Source of the DNA: Proruminimicrobium sp963666965 | GTDB taxonomy: Bacteria > Elusimicrobiota > Endomicrobiia > Endomicrobiales > Endomicrobiaceae | Direction: 5' to 3' | NCBI GenBank assembly: GCA_963666965.1 | Contig: OY762939.1 | Span: forward strand, 930,001 to 994,000 | DNA: 64,000 nt | Made by a program: the position numbers and the translations under genes | The notes under the pieces: model-generated | The model's database searches: none | Seen by the model: the letters and a program-made list of their open reading frames with translations, nothing else | Told to the model about the DNA's origin: nothing | In this document: positions 1-7,845 of the stretch, piece after piece | Layout of the letters: each line of letters opens with the position of its first letter | Numbering within the stretch: position 1 is the first letter of the stretch

Positions 1-1488
1 TATGAAGCGATAAGCGAAACTTATCTGCCTCTGCTTTCCGTATTTGAAAATTTTATCAATGACGGAATTGACTTCCGAATTACAATGACTATTACTCCGA
101 CCCTTGCAAATATGCTTGCCGATCCTCTTTTACAGTCCAGATATTATGCTAAATTAAATAAACTTATAGAACTTTCCGAACAAGAAGTTTTCAGAACAAA
201 AAGCCAGCCTGAATTTCATCAAGTCGCTTTGATGTATGAAAAGAATTTTAAAAATTGCAGAAGAATATGGGAAAAATACCACGGCAATATTTTGACCGGA
301 TTTAAGAACCTGCAGGATATGGGCAAGATTGAAATAATTACGTGCTGCGCCACCCACGGTTTTTTGCCGCTTATGGTAAACGAAAAGGCTGTAAGGGCGC
401 AAATCAGAATAGCGTGTCAGGATTATAAAAAACATTTCGGAAGAGAGCCTAGAGGAATATGGCTTGCCGAATGTGCATACTCTTACGGGATAGACAAAAT
501 ATTAAAAGAAGAGGGATTAAGATTTTTCTTTCTTGAAGCTCACGGTATTTTATATGCAACTCCAAGGCCGAAATACGGAGTTTTTGCTCCGATATACTGC
601 CCGAGCGGCGTTGCTGTTTTCAGCAGAGATATGGAAACTGCCCATCAGGTTTGGAGCGCCGATTCAGGATATCCCGGAGATCCGGACTACAGAGAATTTT
701 ACAGGGATTTGGCGTATGATCTTGATTATGATTATATAAAACCTTATCTTCATTCAGACGGTATAAGACGAAACATAGGCGTAAAATACCATAGAATAAC
801 CGGAAAAGTTCCTCTGCATGAGAAACAGCCGTATAATCCGCAGTGGGCTGACAATAAAGCAAAGATGCATGCCGAAAATTTTGTTTTTAACAGATCGAAT
901 CAAATAGATTATTTATCGGGTATTTTGGGCAGAGAACCTATAGTCGTTTCAATGTATGATGCCGAGCTTTTCGGGCACTGGTGGTTTGAAGGTCCGCAAT
1001 TTATAAATTATTTATTCAGAACTATAAATAAACAGAAATTATTTGCTACTATTACTCCGGTAGAATATCTTGAAAAATATAAAACCAATCAAATCGCAAC
1101 ACCGTCTCCGTCTTCATGGGGAGATAAAGGTTATTATGAAGTTTGGTTAAATCCTAAAAATGACTGGATTTATAAACATCTGCACGTTATAGCCGACAGA
1201 ATGGTTGAAATAGCTTCCTTAAACAAAACTGCGTCCGGTCTGAAATTGAGACTTCTTAACCAGGCTGCAAGAGAATTGCTTCTTGCTCAGTCTTCCGACT
1301 GGGCTTTTATAATGACGACCGGAACGATGGTTGAATATGCCGAAAAAAGAACCAAAGAGCATATATATAATTTTAATACTTTATACGACCAGATAAAAAA
1401 TGATCGTATAGATGAGGGCTTTTTGTCTAATTTAGAGTACACAAATAATATATTTCCCGATATAGATTATACTGTTTATATAAAATAA
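1..1488 (+). CDS. GH57 1,4-alpha-glucan branching enzyme (5' truncated by window edge)
   Basis: The reading frame is open from base 1 (visible residues begin YEAISETYLPLL), so the gene starts upstream of the window; the first internal ATG at 85 is not the real start. The sequence matches GH57 branching enzymes of the TK1436/TTHA1902 type, which make alpha-1,6 branches in glycogen-like glucans in the cytoplasm. Family marks seen are CCATHGFLPL, the nucleophile Glu in WLAECAY (codon 469-471) and the acid Asp in SMYDAELFGHWWFEGP (codon 958-960). The C-terminal all-helical part is present and the 3' end is intact. Its stop overlaps the rsmI start by one base. A second, different GH57 gene lies at 17051. 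The family call is firm; branching activity rather than hydrolysis is inferred from overall similarity. Confidence 0.88.
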   Translation, partial: YEAISETYLPLLSVFENFINDGIDFRITMTITPTLANMLADPLLQSRYYAKLNKLIELSEQEVFRTKSQPEFHQVALMYEKNFKNCRRIWEKYHGNILTGFKNLQDMGKIEIITCCATHGFLPLMVNEKAVRAQIRIACQDYKKHFGREPRGIWLAECAYSYGIDKILKEEGLRFFFLEAHGILYATPRPKYGVFAPIYCPSGVAVFSRDMETAHQVWSADSGYPGDPDYREFYRDLAYDLDYDYIKPYLHSDGIRRNIGVKYHRITGKVPLHEKQPYNPQWADNKAKMHAENFVFNRSNQIDYLSGILGREPIVVSMYDAELFGHWWFEGPQFINYLFRTINKQKLFATITPVEYLEKYKTNQIATPSPSSWGDKGYYEVWLNPKNDWIYKHLHVIADRMVEIASLNKTASGLKLRLLNQAARELLLAQSSDWAFIMTTGTMVEYAEKRTKEHIYNFNTLYDQIKNDRIDEGFLSNLEYTNNIFPDIDYTVYIK

Positions 1489-2201
1489 TGAAAGGCATAT
1501 TATACGCAGTTCCAACTCCTATAGGCAATCTTGAAGATATTACTTTAAGAGCGGTAAGAGTTTTAAAAGAATGCGATTTAGTTGTGTGCGAAGATACAAG
1601 GCAGACAATAAAACTCTTGTCTCATCTTCAGATATCAAAACAGCTTGTAAGTTTTTACACTCAGAACCAGCTCAGAAAAATTCCTCAGATAATATCAATG
1701 CTTGAACAGGGCAAAAATATTGCTCTTGTTTCAGACTCCGGAACTCCCGCAATATCAGATCCCGGCTATTATCTTATCAAAGAGGCCGTCGAAAAAAATA
1801 TTACGGTTATATCTCTGCCGGGCCCGTGCGCTCTTACCACTGCGCTTGTAGGTTCCGGACTTCCTACCGATTCTTTTATTTTTTTGGGATTTTTGAGAAA
1901 AAAAACAGGCAAAATGAAAAAAGAACTGCTTGAAGCAAAGTCCGTCAATAAAACTATTATATTTTATGAATCTCCTCACAGAATTTTAAAAACTCTTGAA
2001 ACATGCGCCGAAGTTTTCGGGGCAGGTTGCCAGATAGCGCTCGGCAGAGAACTGACAAAAAAATTTGAAGAGTATATAAGAGGCACTATTTCCGATGTGG
2101 CAAATAATCTTAAAAATAGAGAAATACTCGGAGAATTTGTTATAATTGTGTCGTGCAAAGATTGTGATTGCAAAGAAGAAACGGAAGATGAAATCCTTTA
2201 A
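1488..2201 (+). CDS. rsmI: 16S rRNA (cytidine(1402)-2'-O)-methyltransferase RsmI
   Basis: This 237-residue protein belongs to the tetrapyrrole-methylase superfamily and uses SAM to methylate the 2'-O of C1402 in the decoding centre of 16S rRNA. Visible family motifs are YAVPTPIGNLEDIT at the N-terminus, VCEDTR, SDSGTPAISDPG, ISLPGPCALTTAL and FYESPHRI. The C-terminal tail is short, which is within the normal range. The ATG shares one base with the stop of the preceding GH57 gene (TAATG), suggesting translational coupling. The next gene, rfbF, follows after 19 bases with its own ribosome binding site. Identification is secure. Confidence 0.95.
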   Translation: MKGILYAVPTPIGNLEDITLRAVRVLKECDLVVCEDTRQTIKLLSHLQISKQLVSFYTQNQLRKIPQIISMLEQGKNIALVSDSGTPAISDPGYYLIKEAVEKNITVISLPGPCALTTALVGSGLPTDSFIFLGFLRKKTGKMKKELLEAKSVNKTIIFYESPHRILKTLETCAEVFGAGCQIALGRELTKKFEEYIRGTISDVANNLKNREILGEFVIIVSCKDCDCKEETEDEIL

Positions 2202-2220
2202 GCTGTAAAAGGAGACAACA

Positions 2221-3000
2221 ATGAAAGTTATAATTCTGGCCGGCGGCATGGGAACAAGACTGTCCGAAGAAACAGCATTGGTTCCTAAACCCATGGTTGA
2301 AATCGGCGGCAGACCTATTTTATGGCATATAATGAAAATCTATTCACATTACGGGTTTAATGATTTTGTAATTCTTACAGGCTATAAATCGCATGTAATA
2401 AAAGATTATTTCATAAACTATTACAACAGATACTCTGATATTACTGTTGATATGTCAAATAATTCTGTTGAAATTCATAAAACAAGGCACGAACCGTGGA
2501 AAGTAACTATTCTTTATACCGGACAGGATACGATGACCGGAGGCAGAATAAAAAAGGCCAAGGATTACATAGGAAAAGAGCAGTTTCTTCTGACTTACGG
2601 AGACGGAGTAGCCGACATAAATATCAAAGAATTAATACAGCATCATAACAAATCAAAAAAAATAATAACGATGACAGCCGTTCAGCCTTCCGGCAGATTC
2701 GGGGCGCTTGTTATAAAAGACGACAATCTCATAACTTCTTTCATGGAAAAACCAAAAGGCGATGAGTCATGGGTCAACGGAGGTTTTTTTGTATGCGAGC
2801 CTTCAGTTTTTGATTATATAAAAGGCGGCGACGAAAATATTTTTGAACGGCAGCCTCTTGAAGATATTGCAAAAGAAAAGCAGTTAAATGCTTTCAAACA
2901 CAGAGGTTTTTGGAAACCGATGGATACGCTCAGAGAGAAAAATGAACTTACCGAATTGTGGCTGAGCTGTAATGCGCCGTGGAAAGTCTGGGATAAATAA
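2221..3000 (+). CDS. rfbF: glucose-1-phosphate cytidylyltransferase
   Basis: The 259-residue protein makes CDP-glucose from CTP and glucose-1-phosphate, the entry step to CDP-linked 3,6-dideoxyhexoses of surface polysaccharides. The N-terminal nucleotidyltransferase signature LAGGMGTRLSEET, followed by PKPMVEIGGRPILWHI, is characteristic of RfbF/DdhA rather than of RfbA or GalU. LTYGDGVADIN supplies the metal-binding Asp, and the ending FWKPMDTLREKNEL is typical of the family. Length is normal. An AAGGAG ribosome binding site precedes the ATG. It is followed two bases later by rfbG, then by rfbH, the standard ddhA-ddhB-ddhC order. Confidence 0.95.
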   Translation: MKVIILAGGMGTRLSEETALVPKPMVEIGGRPILWHIMKIYSHYGFNDFVILTGYKSHVIKDYFINYYNRYSDITVDMSNNSVEIHKTRHEPWKVTILYTGQDTMTGGRIKKAKDYIGKEQFLLTYGDGVADINIKELIQHHNKSKKIITMTAVQPSGRFGALVIKDDNLITSFMEKPKGDESWVNGGFFVCEPSVFDYIKGGDENIFERQPLEDIAKEKQLNAFKHRGFWKPMDTLREKNELTELWLSCNAPWKVWDK

Positions 3001-3002
3001 TC

Positions 3003-4064
3003 ATGTTTGAAATTTATAAAAATAAAAAAGTTCTTGTAACGGGACATACCGGTTTTAAGGGCGCATGGCTGTGTCTTTGGCTGGAATCTTTAGGAGCTAA
3101 AGTTATCGGTTATTCGATAGATATTCCTACAAAACCTTCTCTTTTTGAACTTTCGAAACCCAAATGTATTGATGTAAGAGGCGACATAAGAGAATTTGCG
3201 AAATTAAATTCTGTCATAAAAAAACATAAACCTGAAATAATATTTCATCTGGCCGCCCAGCCTCTGGTAAGAAAATCTTATTTAGAAACGCTTGAAACAT
3301 ATCAGACCAATGTAATAGGCACGGCAAATATTCTTGAATCTTTGAAAAAAAATTCTTTTGTAAAAGCCGTTGTTGCCGTTACTACCGACAAAGTTTATTT
3401 AAATAATGAAAAAGGCAGAGCGTTTTGCGAGGCTGATCCTCTGGGAGGATATGACCCGTACAGCGCTTCAAAAGCGTGCTGTGAAATAGTGATATCTTCT
3501 TACAGAGATTCTTTTTTTAATGTTAATGAATACGGCAAACGCCATAAAACTCTTATCGCTTCGGCAAGAGCCGGCAACGTTATAGGAGGCGGAGATTTTG
3601 CGCAAGACAGGCTTATACCTGACTTTATAAAATCAATACTTGCAAAGAAACCTCTTGCAGTCAGAAATCCAAAGGCCGTAAGGCCGTGGCAGCATGTTTT
3701 GGAATCTTTGAGCGGGTATCTTATGCTCGGAGAAAAACTTCTGCAGGGCAAAAAACAGTTTGCTCAGGGCTGGAATTTCGGGCCGGAATGCGGCGATATA
3801 AAAAATGTTGAACAGATAGTCGACAGAATGTGTAAAAATTTTGATAACGGAATTAAATATAAAAAAGATTGCGCCAAACATCCGCACGAAGCCTGCTGTC
3901 TTAAACTTGATATAACGAAATCAAAAAAAATTCTTAAATGGAATCCTAAATGGCAGGTTGATACATCGCTGGATAAAATTACAGATTGGATAAAACAATA
4001 TCAAAAAAAACAAAACATGAAAGATGTTTGTTTAAAACAGATAAAAGAGTATATAAATGAATGA
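3003..4064 (+). CDS. rfbG: CDP-glucose 4,6-dehydratase
   Basis: This 353-residue extended short-chain dehydrogenase converts CDP-glucose to CDP-4-keto-6-deoxyglucose using bound NAD+. Seen in the sequence are the Rossmann motif TGHTGFKGAWL, which is diagnostic of RfbG/DdhB, the TTDKVY segment, and the catalytic YxxxK in YDPYSASKACCE. RAGNVIGGGDFAQDRLIPD and RPWQHVLE are further family signatures. The length is as expected. It starts two bases after rfbF and its end overlaps the rfbH ATG by eight bases, so the three genes are one transcriptional unit. Confidence 0.95.
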   Translation: MFEIYKNKKVLVTGHTGFKGAWLCLWLESLGAKVIGYSIDIPTKPSLFELSKPKCIDVRGDIREFAKLNSVIKKHKPEIIFHLAAQPLVRKSYLETLETYQTNVIGTANILESLKKNSFVKAVVAVTTDKVYLNNEKGRAFCEADPLGGYDPYSASKACCEIVISSYRDSFFNVNEYGKRHKTLIASARAGNVIGGGDFAQDRLIPDFIKSILAKKPLAVRNPKAVRPWQHVLESLSGYLMLGEKLLQGKKQFAQGWNFGPECGDIKNVEQIVDRMCKNFDNGIKYKKDCAKHPHEACCLKLDITKSKKILKWNPKWQVDTSLDKITDWIKQYQKKQNMKDVCLKQIKEYINE

Positions 4065-5388
4065 AAAAGAATTAGTAAGACATGACATTTTAACTAAAGT
4101 TAAGGAATATTATACGTCTGCTTTCGGTGAAAAAAAGCCGTTTAGAAAGGGAAATAAGATTCCGTACGGCGGAAGAATATTTGACGAAAAAGAATTGGTA
4201 AACCTCGTTGACAGTGCTCTTGATTTTTGGTTAACTTTCGGCAGATATTGCAAACAGTTTGAAAGAGATTTCGCTAGATTTTTAGATATACAATATTGTT
4301 TGTTGGTTAATTCCGGTTCATCTGCCAATTTACTTGCTTTCATGGCATTAACGTCTCCGTTGCTTAAAGAAAGAGCAATTCAAAGAGGAGATGAAGTTAT
4401 AACAGTTGCATGTGGCTTTCCGACTACGGTTACTCCCATTATTCAATATGGTGCGGTTCCTGTTTTTGTAGATGTTACAATCCCTCAATATAATGCAGAC
4501 ATTGACCAAATAAAAAAAGCATTAAGCCCGAAAACAAAGGCAGTTATGTTGGCACATACTTTGGGAAATCCTTTTGATTTAAAACAAGTTAAGAATTTCT
4601 GTAATGAAAATAATCTGTGGTTAATAGAAGATAATTGTGATGCTTTAGGTTCAAAATATATAATTGACGGCAAAGAAAAATATACAGGTACAATCGGGGA
4701 TATAGGAACATCAAGTTTTTATCCTCCTCATCATATGACAATGGGAGAGGGCGGAGCAGTTTATACCGATAATCCTTTGCTGCATAAGATACTGCTTTCT
4801 ATGAGAGACTGGGGGCGCGATTGCGTATGTCCGTCGGGTGTTGATAATTTTTGCGGTCACAGGTTTGACAAACAATACGGAGAACTGCCGAAAGGGTATG
4901 ACCACAAATATGTTTATTCACATTTCGGCTATAATCTAAAAGCTACCGAAATGCAGGGAGCGATAGGGCTTGCCCAGCTAAAAAAACTTCCTAAATTTAT
5001 TGAAGAAAGAAGAAAAAATTTTGATAAACTAAAACAAGGTTTGTCGGATTTGCAGGATAAATTATTATTGCCGGAAGCATGTGCAGATTCAATACCAAGC
5101 TGGTTTGGTTTTTTAATAACGGTTAAAAACTGTGTTGACAGAAATTCTTTAGTCCAATATTTGGAAGAAAACGGAATTCAGACGAGAATGTTATTTGCAG
5201 GAAATTTATTAAAACATCCATGCTTTGACGATATGAGAAAAACAAATGGTGGCTTTAGAAAAGTATCTGAACTAAAAAATACCGATATTGTTATGAATAA
5301 CACATTTTGGATCGGAGTATATCCGGGTATGACCGATGAGAAAATTGAATATATGATTAATTCATTTAAGGAATTTTTCAATAAATGA
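4057..5388 (+). CDS. rfbH: CDP-4-dehydro-6-deoxyglucose 3-dehydrase (E1)
   Basis: The 443-residue PMP-dependent iron-sulfur enzyme removes the 3-OH of CDP-4-keto-6-deoxyglucose to give the 3,6-dideoxy intermediate. It has the aminotransferase fold, but the PLP lysine is replaced by His225 in SSFYPPHHMTMGEGG, the hallmark of E1 dehydrases. Candidate 2Fe-2S ligands are Cys194 (EDNC), Cys256, Cys258 and Cys266 (DCVCPSGVDNFC), matching the known C-X1-C-X7-C spacing. E1 needs an electron-donating reductase (E3, RfbI/DdhD); none is encoded in this window. The ATG overlaps the rfbG end. From about here to 14400 the DNA looks more AT-rich than the genes before it. Confidence 0.94.
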   Translation: MNEKELVRHDILTKVKEYYTSAFGEKKPFRKGNKIPYGGRIFDEKELVNLVDSALDFWLTFGRYCKQFERDFARFLDIQYCLLVNSGSSANLLAFMALTSPLLKERAIQRGDEVITVACGFPTTVTPIIQYGAVPVFVDVTIPQYNADIDQIKKALSPKTKAVMLAHTLGNPFDLKQVKNFCNENNLWLIEDNCDALGSKYIIDGKEKYTGTIGDIGTSSFYPPHHMTMGEGGAVYTDNPLLHKILLSMRDWGRDCVCPSGVDNFCGHRFDKQYGELPKGYDHKYVYSHFGYNLKATEMQGAIGLAQLKKLPKFIEERRKNFDKLKQGLSDLQDKLLLPEACADSIPSWFGFLITVKNCVDRNSLVQYLEENGIQTRMLFAGNLLKHPCFDDMRKTNGGFRKVSELKNTDIVMNNTFWIGVYPGMTDEKIEYMINSFKEFFNK

Positions 5389-6272
5389 AAAAGAAAATTC
5401 TTCTTACGGGCGGAAGCGGTTTTATAGGAAGAAATATACTTGAGAGTTTTTTGGCTGAAAAGTATGACATTTCTCATCCGTCCAGACAAGAATTGAATTT
5501 AACTGATTCTGGTTCTGTCAAAAATTATTTTAAATATAAAGTTTTTGATGTTGTTTTACACTCGGCAACAAAACCCGGTCACAGAAATGCAAAAGATACG
5601 AAAGATTTATTTTGTTTGAATACGGGGATGTTTGAAAATCTTGTAAATCATAAAGACAGATATGGGAAATTTATAAATTTCGGTTCAGGCGCAATATATG
5701 ACAATTCTAAAAATATAGCAGATGAAACTGAAGAAAATATATTTCAAAATATTGCTTCCGATGAACATGGTTTTTGTAAATATACTGTTGCTAAAAAAAT
5801 TGAAAAACTTGAAAATTTTGTTGATTTGAATGTTTTCGGAATATTCGGCAAATATGAAGACTGGCAGATAAGATTTATTTCTAATGCCGTTTGTAAAACT
5901 TTATATGATTTGCCGATAACTTTAAGGCAAAATCGCAGATTCAGTTATTTATTTATTGATGATTTAATGCCTGTTTTGGAATTTTTTATAGAAAATAATG
6001 TCAGATATAAAAGCTATAATGTTGTTCCGGATGAGAAAATTGAATTGTTTGAAATTGCCGGACTTGTTAAAAAAATATCAAACAAAAATATTGAAATTAA
6101 AGTTGCAAAAGACGGGTATGGTTTGGATTATACAGGCAGTAACGACAGACTAAAAGCTGAATTTAAAAACGTTAAATTTACCGGTTTTGAAAAATCAATA
6201 TCGTGTTTATATGAATATTATAAAAACAATATCAATAAAATAGACAGAAACTTACTTTTGGAGGATAAATAA
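5385..6272 (+). CDS. NAD(P)-dependent epimerase/dehydratase (extended SDR), probable CDP-sugar reductase
   Basis: A 295-residue extended short-chain dehydrogenase. The N-terminal glycine motif is LLTGGSGFIGRNI; a Ser-containing strand NFGSGAIYD and the catalytic pair in YTVAK follow. FSYLFIDDLMPVLEFFI resembles the substrate domain of sugar reductases. Lying directly after rfbH (ATGA overlap), it may reduce the 4-keto group of the CDP-3,6-dideoxyhexose, as abequose/paratose synthases do, or act on a branched product as YerF does. The exact substrate cannot be read from the sequence. GGAGG near its 3' end serves the following aldolase gene. Confidence 0.8.
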   Translation: MKKKILLTGGSGFIGRNILESFLAEKYDISHPSRQELNLTDSGSVKNYFKYKVFDVVLHSATKPGHRNAKDTKDLFCLNTGMFENLVNHKDRYGKFINFGSGAIYDNSKNIADETEENIFQNIASDEHGFCKYTVAKKIEKLENFVDLNVFGIFGKYEDWQIRFISNAVCKTLYDLPITLRQNRRFSYLFIDDLMPVLEFFIENNVRYKSYNVVPDEKIELFEIAGLVKKISNKNIEIKVAKDGYGLDYTGSNDRLKAEFKNVKFTGFEKSISCLYEYYKNNINKIDRNLLLEDK

Positions 6273-7090
6273 TGAATAATTTGGAAAAAAATATGGTTAA
6301 AACTTTAATTGATTTAAAGGAAAACCATAATGTTATAGGCGTTAAGGCGGAATTTGAAGCTGAAGGTACAAGAATGGAAGAAGCTCTGCGTTTAAAAGAA
6401 GTTGTAACAAGAGCAGGACTTGATTTAACAATCAAAATCGGCGGGTGTGAAGCATTAAAAGATATGTATGATTCAAGAACTATAGGAGTTAGTACAATTG
6501 TTGCACCGATGATAGAATCTCCGTATGCTATGTCAAAATATATACAATCAACAAAAGTTGCTTTTACTGAAGAAGAAAGAAAAGAAATGAAATTTTTAAT
6601 TAATATAGAAACGCTTTTGGGTTTTAACAATTTAGATGCAATTTTAGAAAATCCTTTTGCAATTGATTTATCCGGTATTGTTTTTGGCAGAACAGATATG
6701 ACAGGATCTCTTGGAATGAATAAAGATGATATCAACCATGATAAAATTTTTGAATATGCATGTCAAATTGCAGAAAAAACCCTGAAACATAAGAAAGAAC
6801 TTGTTATTGGCGGTGGAGTTTCGGCCCAATCGATGCCATTTTTTAAAAAATTACCAAACAAATCTTTAACCAGATTTGAAACTAGGAAAATAATTTTTGA
6901 TGCTCAAAATGCACTATATTCTGAAAATCCTGAAAATGGTATTTTAAAAGCAGTTGGCTTTGAATTAATGTGGATTAAAAATAAACGTAATTTTTACGGA
7001 GCAATATATAGGGAAGATGAAAACAGAATTTCTGTTTTAGAATCAAGATATAAAGATTCAATATGTAAGGCAGGGGGAAGTATTGGATAG
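6272..7090 (+). CDS. HpcH/HpaI aldolase/citrate lyase family protein
   Basis: This 272-residue protein resembles the HpcH/HpaI class II aldolase family, which cleaves or forms carbon-carbon bonds with pyruvate or related donors through a divalent metal. Supporting segments are IVAPMIESPYAM, FLINIETLLGFNNLDAIL (the metal-ligand Glu lies in the IET segment) and LSGIVFGRTDMTGSLGM. The gene starts in a TAATG overlap after a strong GGAGG site and ends overlapping the TTG start of the HAD gene, so aldolase, HAD and ThDP enzyme are one coupled trio. Inside a surface-sugar locus it is more likely to serve building-block synthesis than catabolism, but the substrate is unknown. Confidence 0.75.
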   Translation: MNNLEKNMVKTLIDLKENHNVIGVKAEFEAEGTRMEEALRLKEVVTRAGLDLTIKIGGCEALKDMYDSRTIGVSTIVAPMIESPYAMSKYIQSTKVAFTEEERKEMKFLINIETLLGFNNLDAILENPFAIDLSGIVFGRTDMTGSLGMNKDDINHDKIFEYACQIAEKTLKHKKELVIGGGVSAQSMPFFKKLPNKSLTRFETRKIIFDAQNALYSENPENGILKAVGFELMWIKNKRNFYGAIYREDENRISVLESRYKDSICKAGGSIG

Positions 7091-7844
7091 TTTATTTAAT
7101 AATGTAAAATGCATCATTTTGGATTTGGACGGAACCGTATATTTTGGGGAAGCATTAGCAGAAAATGCAAACGAAGTAATTTTGAAAATTAGGGAAAAAT
7201 TTGAGAAAATTTTTTTTGTAACAAATAATTCGGCAAAATCAAGAATTGAAATATATGACAAATTATTGAAATTGGGAATATATGTTCAATTAAATGAGAT
7301 AATAAATTCGGGATATGTAATTGCAAAATATCTTCATGAAAATAATTATCAAAATGTTTATTGTTTGGGAACTGATAGTTTGGCAAAAGAAATAGAAAAA
7401 ATCGGGATTAATTCGAAATCTGATAAACCACAGGCGGTAGTGATAGGATATGATATTAATTTTAAAATAACAGATTTGGAATATGTTTTAAAAATTTTTC
7501 ACGATAATTGTAAACTTATTATAGCCAATAAAGAAAGAGTTTATCCAAGAGATAACGGAATTCTCAGTCCGGGAAACGGGGCAATTGCGGCAGCTTTAGA
7601 ATATACATTAAATAAAAATGCTGATGTTGTTGTTGGTAAACCTAATACATTAATGCTGGATTTAATTATAAAAGATGCAAATCTTTTGCCAAAAGAAATT
7701 GTTTTAGTGGGCGACAGTTATGAAAGCGATATTGTTATGGCTGAGAAAATCGGTGCAAAAGCTGTGTTAATTTCACAGAAGGAATACAAAAATAAAGATT
7801 TTAAAGTAATAAAAAAATTAAAAGATATAACGGGGTTTTTTTAA
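7083..7844 (+). CDS. HAD-IIA family phosphatase (NagD-like)
   Basis: A 253-residue haloacid-dehalogenase superfamily hydrolase, cytoplasmic and Mg-dependent. Motif I is LDLDGTVYFGEAL with the nucleophile Asp, motif II is FVTNNSAKSR, the C2-cap follows, and VVGKPNTLM plus LVGDSYESDIVMAEKIGA carry motifs III and IV. This layout is that of NagD/PNPase-like HAD-IIA enzymes. The start is a TTG at 7083 inside the end of the aldolase gene, with a GGGGGA ribosome binding site just upstream; no suitable ATG exists before the first motif. Between the aldolase and the ThDP enzyme it probably dephosphorylates an intermediate of the same pathway. Confidence 0.85.
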   Translation: MDSLFNNVKCIILDLDGTVYFGEALAENANEVILKIREKFEKIFFVTNNSAKSRIEIYDKLLKLGIYVQLNEIINSGYVIAKYLHENNYQNVYCLGTDSLAKEIEKIGINSKSDKPQAVVIGYDINFKITDLEYVLKIFHDNCKLIIANKERVYPRDNGILSPGNGAIAAALEYTLNKNADVVVGKPNTLMLDLIIKDANLLPKEIVLVGDSYESDIVMAEKIGAKAVLISQKEYKNKDFKVIKKLKDITGFF

Positions 7845-7845
7845 A

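Noticed and set aside
85..1488. ATG at 85 as start of the first GH57 gene
   Set aside because: The frame is open to base 1 and the upstream residues are family-like, so the gene is cut by the window edge.
6232..6735. 167-residue antisense frame over the SDR/aldolase junction
   Set aside because: The sense genes show clear family motifs and coupled starts; the antisense product is low-complexity Ser/Ile/Leu sequence.
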